Positions 11,352 through 24,087 are shown, numbered from the stretch's first letter. The stretch: DNA of 64,000 nucleotides from Zea mays (GCF_902167145.1 NC_050105.1:141841988-141905987), one strand, 5' to 3'. Notes: a model not told the origin generated them from the letters alone. A program made the numbers and translations.

Positions 11352-11809
11352 CTGACTAAGTGTCCAATGCATGTACGTGAGTTGTGGCCAAGTCTCCCGC
11401 ATTTTCCGCATTCATTCTGCTCTGGGTCCACGAGAAAGGGGGACGCTCGACCTCTCCTACTGCGACCGGAAACCTGATCCATAACCATGTTGCACCGGCT
11501 CCTTTTCCTACTACCACGTTTGTCCCATCGATGCGCTGGATCAGCAACGTATACCGGACCGGTGTACGTTGGCCATTGTGACTCATCAAGAAATGGCTCA
11601 AAACGAGGGCTCCAGGTACGTACTAAGCTCTCTACACTGAACTCAGAAGGTATTCTGCTCTCAAATGCAAAGTTACGATGACGTGCGGCCACAACATAAT
11701 GAGAACATGGAAAATGGTATTGTCTAGGTTTACCACAACCGCACGAGAATGCATCAAGTAACACAACATGTGTCCTCGAAGGCCGCACCTCACCGTCGGA
11801 AGTTATGCC
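11352..11809 (-). pseudogene. MULE transposase, C-terminal fragment (SWIM zinc finger and CCHC knuckle)
   Basis: Continuation of the transposase at 60333-62671. It starts with a SWIM-type finger (CxC ... CxH; FSCGCGKPRQYHFPCSH) around 11680-11760. A conserved MULE stretch (FLDESQWPTYTGP) follows near 11560-11600, then a basic linker, and a CX2CX4HX4C knuckle (CGKCGRLGHNSRTC) at about 11370-11410. The reading frame has no stop from the insertion point to the candidate splice donor at 11351. The upper limit is the ATGCC target duplication (11805-11809) of the Copia element. Confidence 0.85.
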
Positions 11810-12552
11810 TGAAAGTTGCCTAGAGGGGGGGGGGTGAATAGGCAAGTTAAAACTTTTTCAACAAAAACTAGAAGCAAACTGGGTAAAACTGAATTGATCT
11901 CGAAATTCACCCAGTTAACTTTGGAAATGAGATGTTCTAGTTGATCCACAGGGTTCAAAGTAGTAGATCTGAGAAGGGCACTTCTCAAAATCCACACACC
12001 AAAAATATATAAACAAATCTTCCACGCAATGGTGAGAGAACGAAGAACACGAATAAGCACAATGAACAAGAACACAAAAGACACAAGATTTATCCCGAGG
12101 TTCGGTCACACCACCAAGTTGCCCTACTTCCTCGTTGAGGCACCCACAAAGAGCCGGGTCTCTTTCAACCCTAATCCTCCCTTTGCCGACCACAAAGGTC
12201 AAGCTCACACAGTAATCTTTGCTCAAACGAGCGGGTAATACAAACTTTCTTGTGGTCTTCCACAAGATTTGGAGACTCACAAGAGACACCTAGTCGTCTA
12301 GGAGCTAGAAGCTCCAAGAGTAATGAATCCACAAAGAACTCGATGTAGTGCCAAAGCTCGAATGAAGAAAAGCAAGAGAGATGTGGAGATGAAGCACAAA
12401 AACCGCAGCTCTCAAACTCACTCAAAGATTTCTCTCCAAAGATTTGAAATGGGAGAGGCAAGAGATGTGTGAGAGAGAGTGGGAGGTGTTCTTCAAGTTA
12501 GAAATGGAGTTTGGGTCGTGCTCTTGTGTGTGGGGAGAGAGGTAGGAGTGAG

Positions 12553-12560
12553 TATATATA
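12553..12560 (-). promoter_or_regulatory. TATA box in Copia 3' LTR
   Basis: TATATATA on the minus strand, preceded by CTCCACC. It is conserved at 31078-31085 in the other LTR. Confidence 0.5.
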
Positions 12561-12599
12561 GGTGGAGCTCAAAACTAGCCGTTGGGCATATTTTTCTGT

Positions 12600-13240
12600 C
12601 TGAGACCGGTTGAACCGCCCCCTAGGGCGGTTGAACCGCCCCTGGCAGGTCAGGCAGACTGTCTGCCAGTCTGACTGTCAGACTGACTGGCAGACTGACC
12701 TGCAGACTGGTCAAGTTGACCAAGACCGGTTGAACCGCCCCTAAGACCGGTTCAACCGCTTGGGGCAGGCTGACAGACAGTCTGCCAGTCAGACTGGCAG
12801 ACTGCAGGTCAGACTGCAAAAACAGGTCCTGACACCGGTTGAACCGCCCCTAGGGCCGGTTCAACCGTCTGGGGGTCACACTGGCAGTCAGTCTGCCAGT
12901 CAGGAGGTCAGACCAGTCAGGTGACCCTGACACCGGTTGAACCTCCCCTAGGACCGGTTCAACCGGTTTTGACCAGTGAGGTCCGAGGAAAATACCCCGA
13001 CTGAACTTTCCCTGGACATCGGTTGAACCTCTCTGGACCCCGGTTGAACTTGCCCTGGACCCCGGTTGAACTTGCCCTAGACCCCGGTTGAAGTTGAAGT
13101 TCAGCTGGAGTTGAGAAAGCTCAACTCAGCTGAAGTTCAGCTCAGCTGAAAAGCTCAGCTGCAGCTGAAGAAGCTCAGCTCAGCTGAAAAGCTCAGCTGC
13201 AGTTTAAGAAGTTCAGCTGCTTTTCAACAAGAACACTCTA
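12600..13240. repeat. Short palindromic tandem repeats in the Copia LTR
   Basis: Three motif types follow one another: CCGGTTGAACCGCCC with its reverse GGGGCGGTTCAACCGG (12600-13090), interleaved CAGTCTGCCAGTCAGACTG (12655-12905), and CAGCTGAAGTTCAGCTCAGC (13090-13215). The block lies upstream of the TATA box in the direction of transcription (minus strand). The same block is at about 31130-31735 in the other LTR. Confidence 0.85.
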
Positions 13241-14233
13241 GGTTTCTCAAACCTAACCACGGTCAACCATAGAATTTTAAAGAGATTTTTGGTTTTCAAA
13301 AAATAGCTTTTGAATATAGAGGATTGATCTTTGGCAAACACCTACCTTTTTTTTGGATCTCTCTTTATAGTACGACGATTCCTATACTCAAGTTAAATAA
13401 AATATAATTAAGTAAACTCCTTGAGTCATTGGTGTCTCATGTGTGATTTCTCCATGGCGTTGCTTCATAAGGATCACAAACATCTTTGTCTCACCTTTTG
13501 AAGCAAACATAAATCAAACCATGTGACTTGTACCATATCACCATATGTGAGTTCAAATCATGGCTTCAAGTCACTATACTGATGCATCAACATGTTATAA
13601 CTCTTTATAGCTGATTAGTTCATCGACTTAGTGCAAGTACTCTCTTCTTCACCTTAGCCATGGTACCTCGGTCCACAAGCCGTCGCTTGGCCTTCACCTT
13701 CGCTTAGTTCCTCGAAGCCCTTTCCTTGCTATCTTCACCCTATCAAGCCATTCTTGAGTCACATCATATTGATCATCCATTGAGAGAATCATTTCTTCAA
13801 TATTGTGAACCTTGCTTGAATGTCTTCTAGATATAACCCTTAAGATCAATCAAGCTCTAGTTTGATTCTCATAGAAGCATATATGGACTGATAGTAATAT
13901 GGTCAAGCCAATTCACGATTCCTCATATCTTATTCACTTTGGCTTGACCTATCCTCTTAATCACTTCATCCTCTATTTTGATCATATGTATGTAGTGATT
14001 TCTCGGGTCTTGTCCATATATTCAAACCAATATAGAGATCATATAATATCCATTTGCATTGTCTCATTGGTTATTTAACCTCGTGTTGAACCTTCGTTCA
14101 CTGATCATTATACACTATTCAAGTATGTTCATCATACTGAATTTCCTGTTCAACACTTAGCAAACTCGTTAGACCTTTAAATGTGTTGTTATCCAAATCA
14201 CCAAAACTCACAAAAGGGATGAATGCACTTTCA

Positions 14234-14247
14234 ATCTCCCCCTTTTT
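14234..14247 (-). other. Polypurine tract of the pol-deficient Copia element
   Basis: AAAAAGGGGGAGAT on the minus strand, adjacent to the TGAAAG start of the 3' LTR. It is the same tract as in the Opie copy at 17688-17701. Confidence 0.8.
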
Positions 14248-16471
14248 GGTGATTGATGACAACACATTTAAAGCTTACATAAGATTTGATAAATAAGATT
14301 TTGAATCCTATGATATAGTTTCCTCCCCCTAAATATGTGCATTTCAGAAAATAACACTTTTGTACTCAAATGCCAAAAGCACATATTTGGGTCAAAGTAT
14401 GGAGACAACTTATATTATACTATTCATGAGGTGCAGTGTGTCATAAAATAAACGTGATGCTCATGACATAGTATGCACTCATCAATTTTCTACATCTTAT
14501 GTTTTTCTTATGATTCCCCCTTTTTGTTAATTATATCTCCCCTTCTTAAAAGTCTTCTAACACTTAGTTACATAAAACTAAAGGTAAGCTTTAATGCAAA
14601 ATTTCTCCCCCTTTCTCATAAATCTCCAAAAAGGATACAAAGAATATAAAGGGTAGAAATTATAATTAAGCAAGATGGGAACACACTATTATGAAAAGGG
14701 TCCTTAGATGGCACAAAGGTAATGGAGAAGTGACATGAAGTGATGTACCTTTGCATTTTTACCTTTTCAAGGGGAGTTCCAAACTTGTGTTGGATTTACA
14801 ATTCATTTGCAAGCTCTTGTTGGTATAGTTGTGACATAGGTCCAAGATATTAAATGAAGATTGTCATACTAAATCGAAGGTGACGCTTTATACCTGGAGT
14901 CTAGATGTCACCTAGCATTTTCTTATCATAACAAGAGGCAACATGAAAATTGCGCAAGTATGGATTATACAACTAGTGATCATGTATGAAAAATATCAAT
15001 TGAAAAACACCAATTGATACAATTTGATAGATAAGCATATCACTAATTTCATATTACATTAAGTTCTCATCAAGTTTTATTGCACACATATATATGTATT
15101 CAATTGATACCTATTGAGAGTACTTATTTGCAATTTAAAGTACCATTGGCATAAAAAGAGTATCAATTGAATATAATTATACAACATAAGGAACATGTGC
15201 ACTATTTAATCAATTAAGTTCTAGAAAGGAGAATTTATAAGCTATGCTACTTTAGACATTTGCAATCCAAAAGGATGTGATACATGTTTACCAATTTTAG
15301 ATGATGTTGGAGTATCATATAAAAGAGAAACTCATTCCCTTATGAAATGTATAAAAGATACATTTATTGGAGCAAAGAATTTTTGATACCCATCAAATTT
15401 GCAGTGGAAGCGATTGTCTTTGCCCGAAAATTCCTTTCTAATTTGAGACTACACACATAATAGACTTGGAAATGAAGTTAGTCTCAAAGATTCAAATTAT
15501 AGACCATTCTCCCCCAACATGTGTGCATACAAGTGATGAATACTTGTTTAACTTATGCACTTGGACTTATGAGGCCAGGGGATTAAGTTCTACAATTTGA
15601 ACCTTGGTACAAATAAAGTATGAAAATATGAAATTGCACCAATTGAAGGAATTACTCATAATCAAAAGGTATACTAATAGACATGATATGCAATATTTTA
15701 AGCCAAGATTATTGAGAAGTTAGCATGTTTGACTCATACCTCACTAAGATGACTTAAGACTAACTTATGACATCACCACAAGAGGTATTAATCAAATATC
15801 TAGAGATTCTTTAATCGTCACCACAAGTGCAACCTTATGATGTGACTTAAGATATTGCATATACATGCATACACTAGCATGTAAGAGCCTAGATACACAA
15901 ATGTAATACAATAATTCATGGAGTGACACACCTTTGTTCTACGCCACATGGTCTCCATTATAATCATGAATTTCCATCTTAGCTTTTGATAGGCTTGACA
16001 TTTCAAAGAGAAACTTATCCTCTTCACACGATCAAGAGAAACTCATTTTCATTTCTATGGAACCATTCATCCTCGTTTGATGTTCTCCAGGGTGTGAGAC
16101 TACACAACATGAACTTGAAAGAAATCATTAGTCTCACAAGATATAGGCTAAACTCTCCCTCAATTTGTGCTTGCAAGAGTACACAAAGTATACTTATGCA
16201 CATCAACGATACGAGGTTGAAGAAGATGTTTGCACTATATCTTGGTTGAACATAACATGCCTTCATAGATGATGAAAATAAACCAATTGGAAGTTTAAGG
16301 ACTAAAAGTATATCAATTGAAATCCTGAAGGGTAAAACATGCTGATATAAATCTCAAACCTCATAATGAAGGATATCATATAAATATGTCACTACATCTT
16401 CATTATTTGGTTGACAAAAAAAAATAACTCCCTTCTTGAATCATTGTGATCTCTTTTCTCTTTACGATTCC
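14248..16471 (-). other. AT-rich non-coding internal region of the Copia element (3' side)
   Basis: About 2.2 kb without a credible gene. Diverged copies of a motif with CTCCCCCTAAATATGTGCAT (14326-14345, about 15510-15530) and of GAGACTA...AGTCTCA arms (about 15440-15485, 16095-16135) recur here and at 25335-28742, so the region was built by old internal duplication. The last five bases (ATTCC, 16467-16471) are the target duplication of Opie. Confidence 0.6.
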
Positions 16472-17060
16472 TGAGAGCACCTAGAGGGGGGGTGAATAGG
16501 TGATCCTGTAAAACTTGAAACTTAATGCCACAAAACTTGATTAGGAGTTAGCACAATAAAGCCAAGTGGCTAGAGAGGAGTTCTAGCAAGACACGATAAC
16601 CACAAGAAGATCAACACAGATAGACACAATGGTTTATCCCGTGGTTCGACCAAGTTCAACACTTGCCTACTCCACGTTGTGGCGTCCCAACGGACTAGGA
16701 TTGCAATCAACCCCTCTCAAGCGGTCCAAAGACCCACTTGAATACCACGGTGTTTTGCTTTGTTTACTATATCCCGCTTGCGAGGAATCTCCACAACTTG
16801 GAGCCTCTCGCCCTTACAATTTGATGTTCACAAAGAAGCATGGAAGTAAGGCTGGGATGAGCAACGCACACAAGACACAAAATCAGAGCACAACACACAC
16901 ACAAGTCACAACTCGAGCTCACAACACAACCCAAAGAGTTCTCTACTCAAATGGAGCTCTAGTTGCTATCACAAAGAATCAAATGCGCGGAATTGGAGTC
17001 TTGGTGCTTAGGAATGCTTAGAGAATGCTTGGTGTGCTCCTCCATGCGCCTAGGGGTCCC

Positions 17061-17067
17061 TTTTATA
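17061..17067 (-). promoter_or_regulatory. TATA box in Opie 3' LTR
   Basis: TATAAAA on the minus strand in GGGGCTATAAAAGGGACC. The partner copy is at 24689-24695. Confidence 0.6.
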
Positions 17068-17129
17068 GCCCCAAGGCAGCTAGGAGTCGTTGAGAGCATT
17101 CCAGGAAGGCAATTCTTGCCTTCTGTCGC

Positions 17130-17450
17130 CTGGCGCACCGGACAGTCCGGTGCACCACCGGACACTGTCCGGTGCGGATTTCTTTCCTTCTTTGGCGAAG
17201 CCGACCGTTGGAGATTCAGAGCCGTTGGCGCACCAGACAGTCCGGTGCCCCCTTCTGACCGTTGGCTCTGCCACGCGTCGTGCGCGGATTACGCGGCCGA
17301 CCGTTGGCCCAGACGACTGTTGGCTCACCGGACAGTCCGGTGCACCACCAGACAGTCCGGTGATTTATAGCCGTACACCGCCAACGAAACCCGAGAGCAG
17401 CCAGTTCACCAGAGCCAGCCTGGCGCACCGGACACTGTCCGGTGCTCCCA
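17130..17450. repeat. ACCGGACAGTCCGGT palindrome cluster
   Basis: At least five copies of CACCGGACAGTCCGGTG or the variant CACCGGACACTGTCCGGTG. Each is self-complementary, and they lie just upstream of the LTR TATA box on the minus strand. The equivalent cluster in the other LTR is at 24760-25095. Confidence 0.85.
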
Positions 17451-17687
17451 GACTGCGCAGAGTCTTGGCTGCTCAGCCAAGTCTTTTCCAAATTGGTCTT
17501 TTCCTGTTTCTAGCACTTAGACACAAAACATTAGTCTCCAAAACAATGTACTAAGTCTTAGAAACATACCTTTACTCTTGATTTGCACTTCTTAAGTCTT
17601 TGGCACAAATATTACTCAAAGCATTTGTGTGGAGCACTTAATCACCAAAATCTTATAGAAATGTCCCAATGGTACATTTCCCTTTCA

Positions 17688-17701
17688 ATCTCCCCCTTTT
17701 T
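17688..17701 (-). other. Polypurine tract of Opie
   Basis: AAAAAGGGGGAGAT on the minus strand, adjacent to the 3' LTR. Confidence 0.8.
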
Positions 17702-18464
17702 GGTGATTAATGCCAACACAACAAAAAGCAACTAAAAGAAGTGCAACATCAATGCAAATAAGAACACAGATTTGTTTTGAATCAAATTTGGCATATTTGG
17801 ATCATTCTTTGCCACCACTTGGTTTTGTTTTTGCAAATCAAATTCGATTTCCTATCTCTAAGTCAAACACACTTGTTGAGACATAAAGAGAGTTGTTCCA
17901 AGAGAAATTGATCACAGATTTCAAAAACTCCCCTTTTTTATAACCAACCATTCTCCCCACAAGAGGCCAACTTTTGACAAAAGAGACAATAAGAGATTTT
18001 TGACAAACCAAAAGCTCTATTCTACTATTTTCAAAATTCTCAAGTGGTAGCTGATCCATTTGTTGCTTTGGCCCTTATTTTCTCCCCCTTTGGCATCAAG
18101 CACCAAAACAGGATCAATCGTGGCCCTTAAACCTCATTGCCTCACCAAAATTGTCGATTAAGAGCAAAAGGCAATAAGAGCATGGAGATGAACATGGAAT
18201 AAGTTACCCTTTCATCGGAGTGCAGTGGAAGTCTTGCATGGTCCAAGTTCACCTTTTCCCTTTCAATTCACCTTTGAGACTAAATCAAGCAAACTCAAGC
18301 ACATGGTTAGTCCCAAAGGGTCAAGTTGTAGCATAACTCCCCCTAAATATGTGCATCACTTGCAAATGGACTTGTGAGGTCCGGGGAGTGCTTGTACAAC
18401 TTGAGCACCATACAAAATGCATAAGGAACATGATCAAAGGCATAAAACACATGTATGCTATAAA
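17702..18464 (-). other. 3' untranslated region of Opie
   Basis: About 760 bp between the end of RNase H and the polypurine tract; no gene seen. It contains the CTCCCCCTAAATATGTGCATCACTTG motif (about 18339-18363), diverged copies of which recur in the host element. Confidence 0.7.
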
Positions 18465-21400
18465 TCAATCCAGGTTCCGCGAATCTAAGACATTTAGCTC
18501 ACTACGCAGCCTGCAAAAGGTCGACTCATCTAGAGGCTTGGTAAAGATATCAGCTAGCTGGTTCTCGGTGCTAACATAAAACACTTCGATATCTCCCTTT
18601 TGCTGGTGGTCTCTCAAAAAGTGATGCCGGATGTCTATGTGCTTTGTGCGGCTGTGTTCAACAGGATTATCCGCCATGCGGATAGCACTCTCATTATCAC
18701 ATAGGAGTGGGACTTTGCTCAGATTGTAGCCAAAGTCCCTGAGGGTTTGCCTCATCCAAAGTAGTTGCGCGCAACACTGACTTGCGGCAACATACTCGGC
18801 CTCAGCGGTGGATAGGGCAACAGAAGTTTGTTTCTTAGAGCTCCATGACACCAGGGACCTTCCTAAGAATTGGCACGTCCCTGATGTACTCTTCCTATCG
18901 ACCTTACATCCAGCATAATCGGAGTCTGAATATCCAATCAAGTCAAAGGTAGACCCCTTTGGATACTAGATCCCGAAGCAAGGCGTAGCGACTAAATATC
19001 TAAGAATTCGCTTCATGGCCACTAAGTGACACTCCCTTGGATCAGATTGAAATCTAGCACACATGCATACACTAAGCATTATATCCGGTCTACTCGCACA
19101 TAAATAAAGTAAAGACCCTATCATAGACCGGTATGCCTTTTTATCAACGGACTTACCTCCTTTGTTGAGGTCGACGTGTCCGTCGGTTCCCATTGGAGTC
19201 TTTGCGGGCTTGGCGTCCTTCATCCCAAACTTCTTTAGCAAGTCTTGCGTGTACTTCGTTTGGGAGATGAAGGTGCCGTCCTTGAGTTGCTTCACTTGGA
19301 ACCCAAGGAAGTAGTTCAACTCGCCCATCATCGACATCTCGAATTTCTGAGTCATCACCCTGCTAAACTCTTCACAAGACTTTTGGTTAGTAGAACCAAA
19401 TATTATGTCATCGACATAAATTTGGCACACAAAAAGATCACCATCACAAGTCTTAGTGAATAAAGTTGGATCGGCTTTCCCAACCTTGAAAGCATTAGCA
19501 ATTAAAAAGTCTCTAAGGCATTCATACCATGCTCTTGGGGCTTGCTTAAGTCCATAGAGCGCCTTAGAGAGCTTACACACGTGGTCGGGGTACCGTTCAT
19601 CCTCGAAGCCAGGGGGTTGCTCCACGTACACCTCCTCCTTGATTGGCCCGTTGAGGAAAGCGCTCTTTACATCCATTTGGAACAATCTGAAAGAATGGTG
19701 AGTAGCATAGGCTAACAATATGCGAATTGACTCTAGCTTAGCCACAGGAGCAAAAGTCTCCTCAAAGTCCAAACCTGCGACTTGGGCATAACCTTTTGCC
19801 ACAAGTCTAGCCTTGTTCCTTGTCACCACCTCGTACTCGTCTTGTTTTTTGCGGAACACCCACTTGGTTCCCACAACGTTTTGCTTGGGATGAGGCACCA
19901 GTGTCCAAACTTCATTTCTCTTGAAGTTGTTGAGCTCTTCCTGCATGGCCAACACCCAATCCGGATCTAGCAGGGCCTCTTCTACCCTGAAAGGCTCAAT
20001 AGAGGAGACAAAGGAGTAATGCTCACAAAAATTAACTAATCTAGAGCGAGTAGTTACTCCCTTGCTAATATCACCCAAAATTTGGTCGACGGGATTATTC
20101 CTTTGAATCGACGCTCGAACTTGAGTTGGAGGTGCCGGTTGTGCTTCTTCCTCCATTACATGATCATCTTGTGCTCCCCCTTGATCACACGCCTCTTCTT
20201 GATGAACCTGTTCATCGTCTTGAGTTGGGGGATGCACCATTGTTGAGGAAGAAGGTTGATCTTGTTCCTTTTGTTCCTGTGGCCGCACATCTCCAATCGC
20301 CATGGTGCGTATTGCGGCCGTTGGAACATCTTCTTCATCTACATCATCAAGATCAACAACTTGCTCTTTTGGAGAGCCATTAGTCTCATCAAATACAACG
20401 TCGCTAGAGACTTCAACCAAACCTGATGATTTATTGAAGACCCTATACGCCTTTGTATTTGAGTCATAACCTAACAAAAACCCTTCTACAGCTTTGGGAG
20501 CAAACTTATAATTTCTACCTTTCTTCACTAGAATATAACATTTGCTCCCAAATACACGAAAGTAAGACACATTGGGTTTGTTACCGGTTAGAAGCTCATA
20601 CGAAGTCTTCTTGAGGAGGCGATGAAGGTACACCTGGTTTATGGCGTGGCAAGCCGTGTTCATGGCTTCCGACCAAAACCGCTCGGGTGTCTTGAATTCT
20701 CCAAGCATTGTCCTCGCCATGTCTATGAGCGTCCTGTTCTTCCTCTCTACCACACTGTTTTGCTGTGGTGTGTAGGGAGCGGAGAACTCGTGCTTGATCC
20801 CTTCCTCCTCAAGGTACTCCTCCACTTGAAGATTCTTGAACTCGGACCCGTTGTCGCTCCTTATCTTCTTCACCTTGAGCTCAAACTCATTTTGATCTCT
20901 CCTTAGGAAGCGCTTGAGGGTCCCTTGGGTTTCAGACTTATCCTGCAAAAAGAATACCCAAGTCAAGCGGGAAAAATCATCAACTATAACAAGACCATAC
21001 TTACTTCCTCCTATGCTTAGATAGGCGACGGGTCCGAAGAGATCCATATGAAGCAACTCCAGAGGTCTTGATGTGGTCATCACATTTTTGGTATGATGAG
21101 AGCTTCCCACCTGTTCACCTGCTTGACAAGCTGCACAAGGTCTATCTTTTTCGGAAGTAACATTTGTTAGACCTATCACGTGTTCTCCCTTTAGAAGCTT
21201 GTGAAGGTTCTTCATCCCCACATGTGCTAAACGACGATGCCACAGCCAGCCCATGCTAGTCTTAGTAATTAAGCATGCATCTAGACCGGCCTCCTCTTTT
21301 GCAAAATCAACTAAGTAGAGTTTGCCGTCTAATACACCCTTAAAAGCTAATGAACCATCACTCCTTCTAAAGACAGACACATCTACGTTTGTGAATAAGC

Positions 21401-21677
21401 AATTATATCCCATATTACAAAGTTGACTCACAGACAACAAGTTATATCCAAGCGACTCAACTAAGAATACATTAGAAATAGAGTGCTCGGATGAAATAGT
21501 AATTTTTCCTAGTCCTTTCACCTTGCCTTGGTTCCCATCACCGAATATGATTGAATCTTGGGAATCCTTGTTCTTGACGTAAGAAGAGAACATCTTCTTC
21601 TCCCCCGTCATGTGGTTTGTGCATCCGCTGTCGATAATCCAGCTTGATCCCCGGATGCATAAACCTGCAAGGCAAAT
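18465..21677 (-). pseudogene. Opie pol: protease, integrase, reverse transcriptase, RNase H
   Basis: One frame with a single internal stop. In order: protease start with [13 protein letters not shown] (about 21590-21640); GAG-pre-integrase with H..H and C..C (HRRLAHVG ... CAACQAG, about 21080-21250); integrase core with the three acidic residues in [16 protein letters not shown] and VVERKNR; reverse transcriptase with [21 protein letters not shown] and the YVDD box near 19415; RNase H with YSDSDYAGC and STAEAEYVA (18465-18941). A TAG at 18966-18968 interrupts RNase H where a Trp codon is expected (G-to-A on this strand, C-to-T in CAG on the other). All other catalytic motifs are intact. The polyprotein provides DNA synthesis and integration for the element in cytoplasmic particles and the nucleus. 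Confidence 0.9.
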
Positions 21678-24051
21678 TTAGGCTTGGGTCTTAGGTACCC
21701 AACTCTTGTTGGGTCCTACAAGGTTAGTGACAATTGTCTTAGGGACCCAAATGCAAGTTTTATCTCCCTTGCATCTTGCCCCTAACTTCCTAGCAATCAC
21801 CTTCTTATCCTTTCTACAAATAGTGAAGGAAGCATTGCAAGTATGAAAAACTATAGAAGATTCATAGTTTACTTTCCTAGGAACATGAACAACATTTCTT
21901 CTAGGCATAGCATTTTTCCTAGCCAAATTTCTATCATGCATAATAGAAGAACTAGAAGCAATCATGGCATGAGAATCAAAAGCATCATAACTTCTATAAC
22001 CATTCCTAGAATGTCTCCTATCATGATACATGAAAGCATGGTTCTTTTGAGCACTACTAGTCATAGGGGCCTTCCCTTTCTCCTTGGCGGAGATGGAAGC
22101 CTTATGGCTTGTTAAGTTCTTGACTTCCCTCTTGAAGCCAAGACCATCCTTAATTGAGGGGTGTCTACCAATCGTGTAGGCATCCCTTGCAAATTTTAGT
22201 TTGTCAAATTCACTCTTGCTAGTCTTAAGTTGGGCATTAAGACTAGCCACTTCATCATTCAAATTAGAAATTGAAACTAGATGTTCACTACAAGCATTAA
22301 AAATTTTACACCTATTGCAAATTGCAACATGTTCTACACAAGATGTTGATTTATTAGCTATTTCTAACTTAGCATTCAAATCATCATTTATGCTCTTTAA
22401 GCTAGAAATAGAGTCATGGCATGTAGACAATTCACAAGAAAGCATTTCATTCCTTTTAATTTCTAAAGCAAGGGATTTTTGTGCCTCTACAAACTTATCA
22501 TGTTCTTCATACAAAAGATCCTCTTGCTTTTCTAATAACCTATTCTTATCATTCAATGCATCAACTAATTCATTAATCTTATCAACCTTAGTTCTATCTA
22601 GGCCCTTGAATAAACATGAATAGTCTATTTCATCATCGCTAGATTCTTCATCACTTGAGGAAGCGTAAGTACTAGTATTATGAGTGCTTACCTTCTTTTC
22701 CCTTGCCATGAGGCAGGTGTGATGCTCGTTGGGGAAGAGGGCCGACTTGTTGAAGGCGGTGGCGGTGAGTCCTTCGTTGTCGGAGTCGGACGACGAACAA
22801 TCCGAGTCCCACTCCTTTCCAAGGTGTGCCTCGCCCTTAGCCTTCTTGTAAGCCTTCTTCTTTTCCCTCTTGTTCCCTTGTTCCTGGTCACTATCATTAT
22901 CGGGACAATTAACGATAAAATGACCAATCTTACCACATTTGAAGCATGAGTGCTTCCCCTTTGTCTTGGTCTTGTTGGGATGCTCCTTGCGACCCCTTAG
23001 CGCCGTCTTGAAACGCTTAATGATGAGGGCCATCTCTTCCTCATTGAGTCCCGCCGCCTCAACTTGTGCCACCTTGCTAGGGAGCACTTCCTTGCTCCTC
23101 GTTGCTTTGAGAGCAACGGTTTGAGGCTCGTGGATTGGGCCGTTCAACGCATCGTTAACGTATCTTGCCTCCTTGATCATCATCCGCCCGCTTACAAACT
23201 TTCCAAGTATCTCCTCGGGCGTCATCTTGGTGTACCTAGGATTATCACGAATATTGTTCACAAGATGTGGATCAAGGACAGTAAAAGACCTTAGCATTAG
23301 GCGGACGACGTCGTGGTCTGTCCATCGCGTGCTTCCATAGCTCCTTATTTTGTTGACGAGGGTCTTGAGCCGGTTGTACGTTTGGTTTGGCTCCTCGCCC
23401 CTGATCATTGCGAATCTCCCAAGTTCGCCCTCCACCAACTCCATCTTGGTGAGCATGGTGACGTCGTTCCCCTCATGTGAGATTTTGAGGGTGTCCCAAA
23501 TCTGCTTGGCGTTATCCAAGCCACTCACCTTATGGTATTCATCCCTGCACAATGAAGCTAGAAGAACAGTAGTAGCTTGTGCATTTTTGTGAATTTGCTC
23601 ATTAATGAACATGGGACTATCCGTACTATCAAAGTGCATTCCATTTTCTACTATCTCCCATATACTTGGATGGAGAGAGAACAAGTGGCTACACATTTTG
23701 TGACTCCAAAATCCGTAGTCCTCTCCATCAAAGTGGGGGGGGGGGGGGTTTACCGAGGGGAATGGAAAGCAAATGAGCATTGGAACTTTGCGGAATACAA
23801 GAATAAACAAAGGAAAAGTTTGAATTAACCGTCTTCTTTTTCTCGTAGTCGTTGTCGTCGTCCTTTTGGGAAGAGGAAGATTCGTCGCTGTCGTAGTAGA
23901 CTATCTCCTTGATGCGCCTTGTTTTCTTCTTCCTCCCATCTTTTCTTTTGTGGCCCAAGCCTGAGTCAGTAGGCTTGTCATCCTTTGGATCATTGACGAA
24001 AGACTCCTTCTCCTTATCATTGACCACCATCCCCTTGCCCTTAGGATCCAT
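21678..24051 (-). pseudogene. Opie gag, frameshifted by an expanded C-run
   Basis: Starts at ATG 24051 (MDPKGKGMVV), about 37 nt after the primer-binding site. An acidic/basic N-terminus leads to the sequence IPLGKPP. There a run of 14 G on the plus strand (23735-23748) shifts the frame; the capsid region then continues in the next frame (HFDGEDYGFW, ELVEGELGRFAM) and is open to 21678. A CCHC zinc knuckle (CFKCGKIGHFIVNC) lies at about 22905-22950, and a coiled-coil-rich C-terminus ends with WVPKTQA and TAA. Gag forms the particle that packages the element RNA. The TAA is the only thing separating gag from the in-frame protease. Confidence 0.88.
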
Positions 24052-24087
24052 CTCTTTGGGCGATTAGTCCCTTTCTTGAAGAGAACG

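Larger units (their letters stand above)
11810..14233 (-). repeat. 3' LTR (2424 bp) of the pol-deficient Copia element
   Basis: Pairs with the split LTR at 30339-32407 and 59984-60327 (2413 bp together). It includes a G-run near its left end (11822-11831, longer than in the partner), a TATA box on the minus strand at 12553-12560, and a dense block of short palindromic repeats at about 12600-13240. Many scattered single-base differences from the partner LTR are visible, on the order of 1-2 percent. Confidence 0.9.
16472..17687 (-). repeat. 3' LTR of Opie (1216 bp)
   Basis: Left-hand LTR. A TATA box on the minus strand is at 17061-17067. A cluster of CACCGGACAGTCCGGTG palindromes lies at about 17130-17450. 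It lacks one short palindrome unit that the partner LTR has near 25060-25090. Confidence 0.9.

Noticed and set aside
15818..16266. Small AT-rich frames of 69-87 codons
   Set aside because: Chance frames in AT-rich non-coding internal DNA of the Copia element; no motif and no partner in related copies visible here.
17080..17554. Frames over the CACCGGACAGTCCGGTG cluster
   Set aside because: Palindromic LTR repeat; translations on both strands are mirror images of the repeat.
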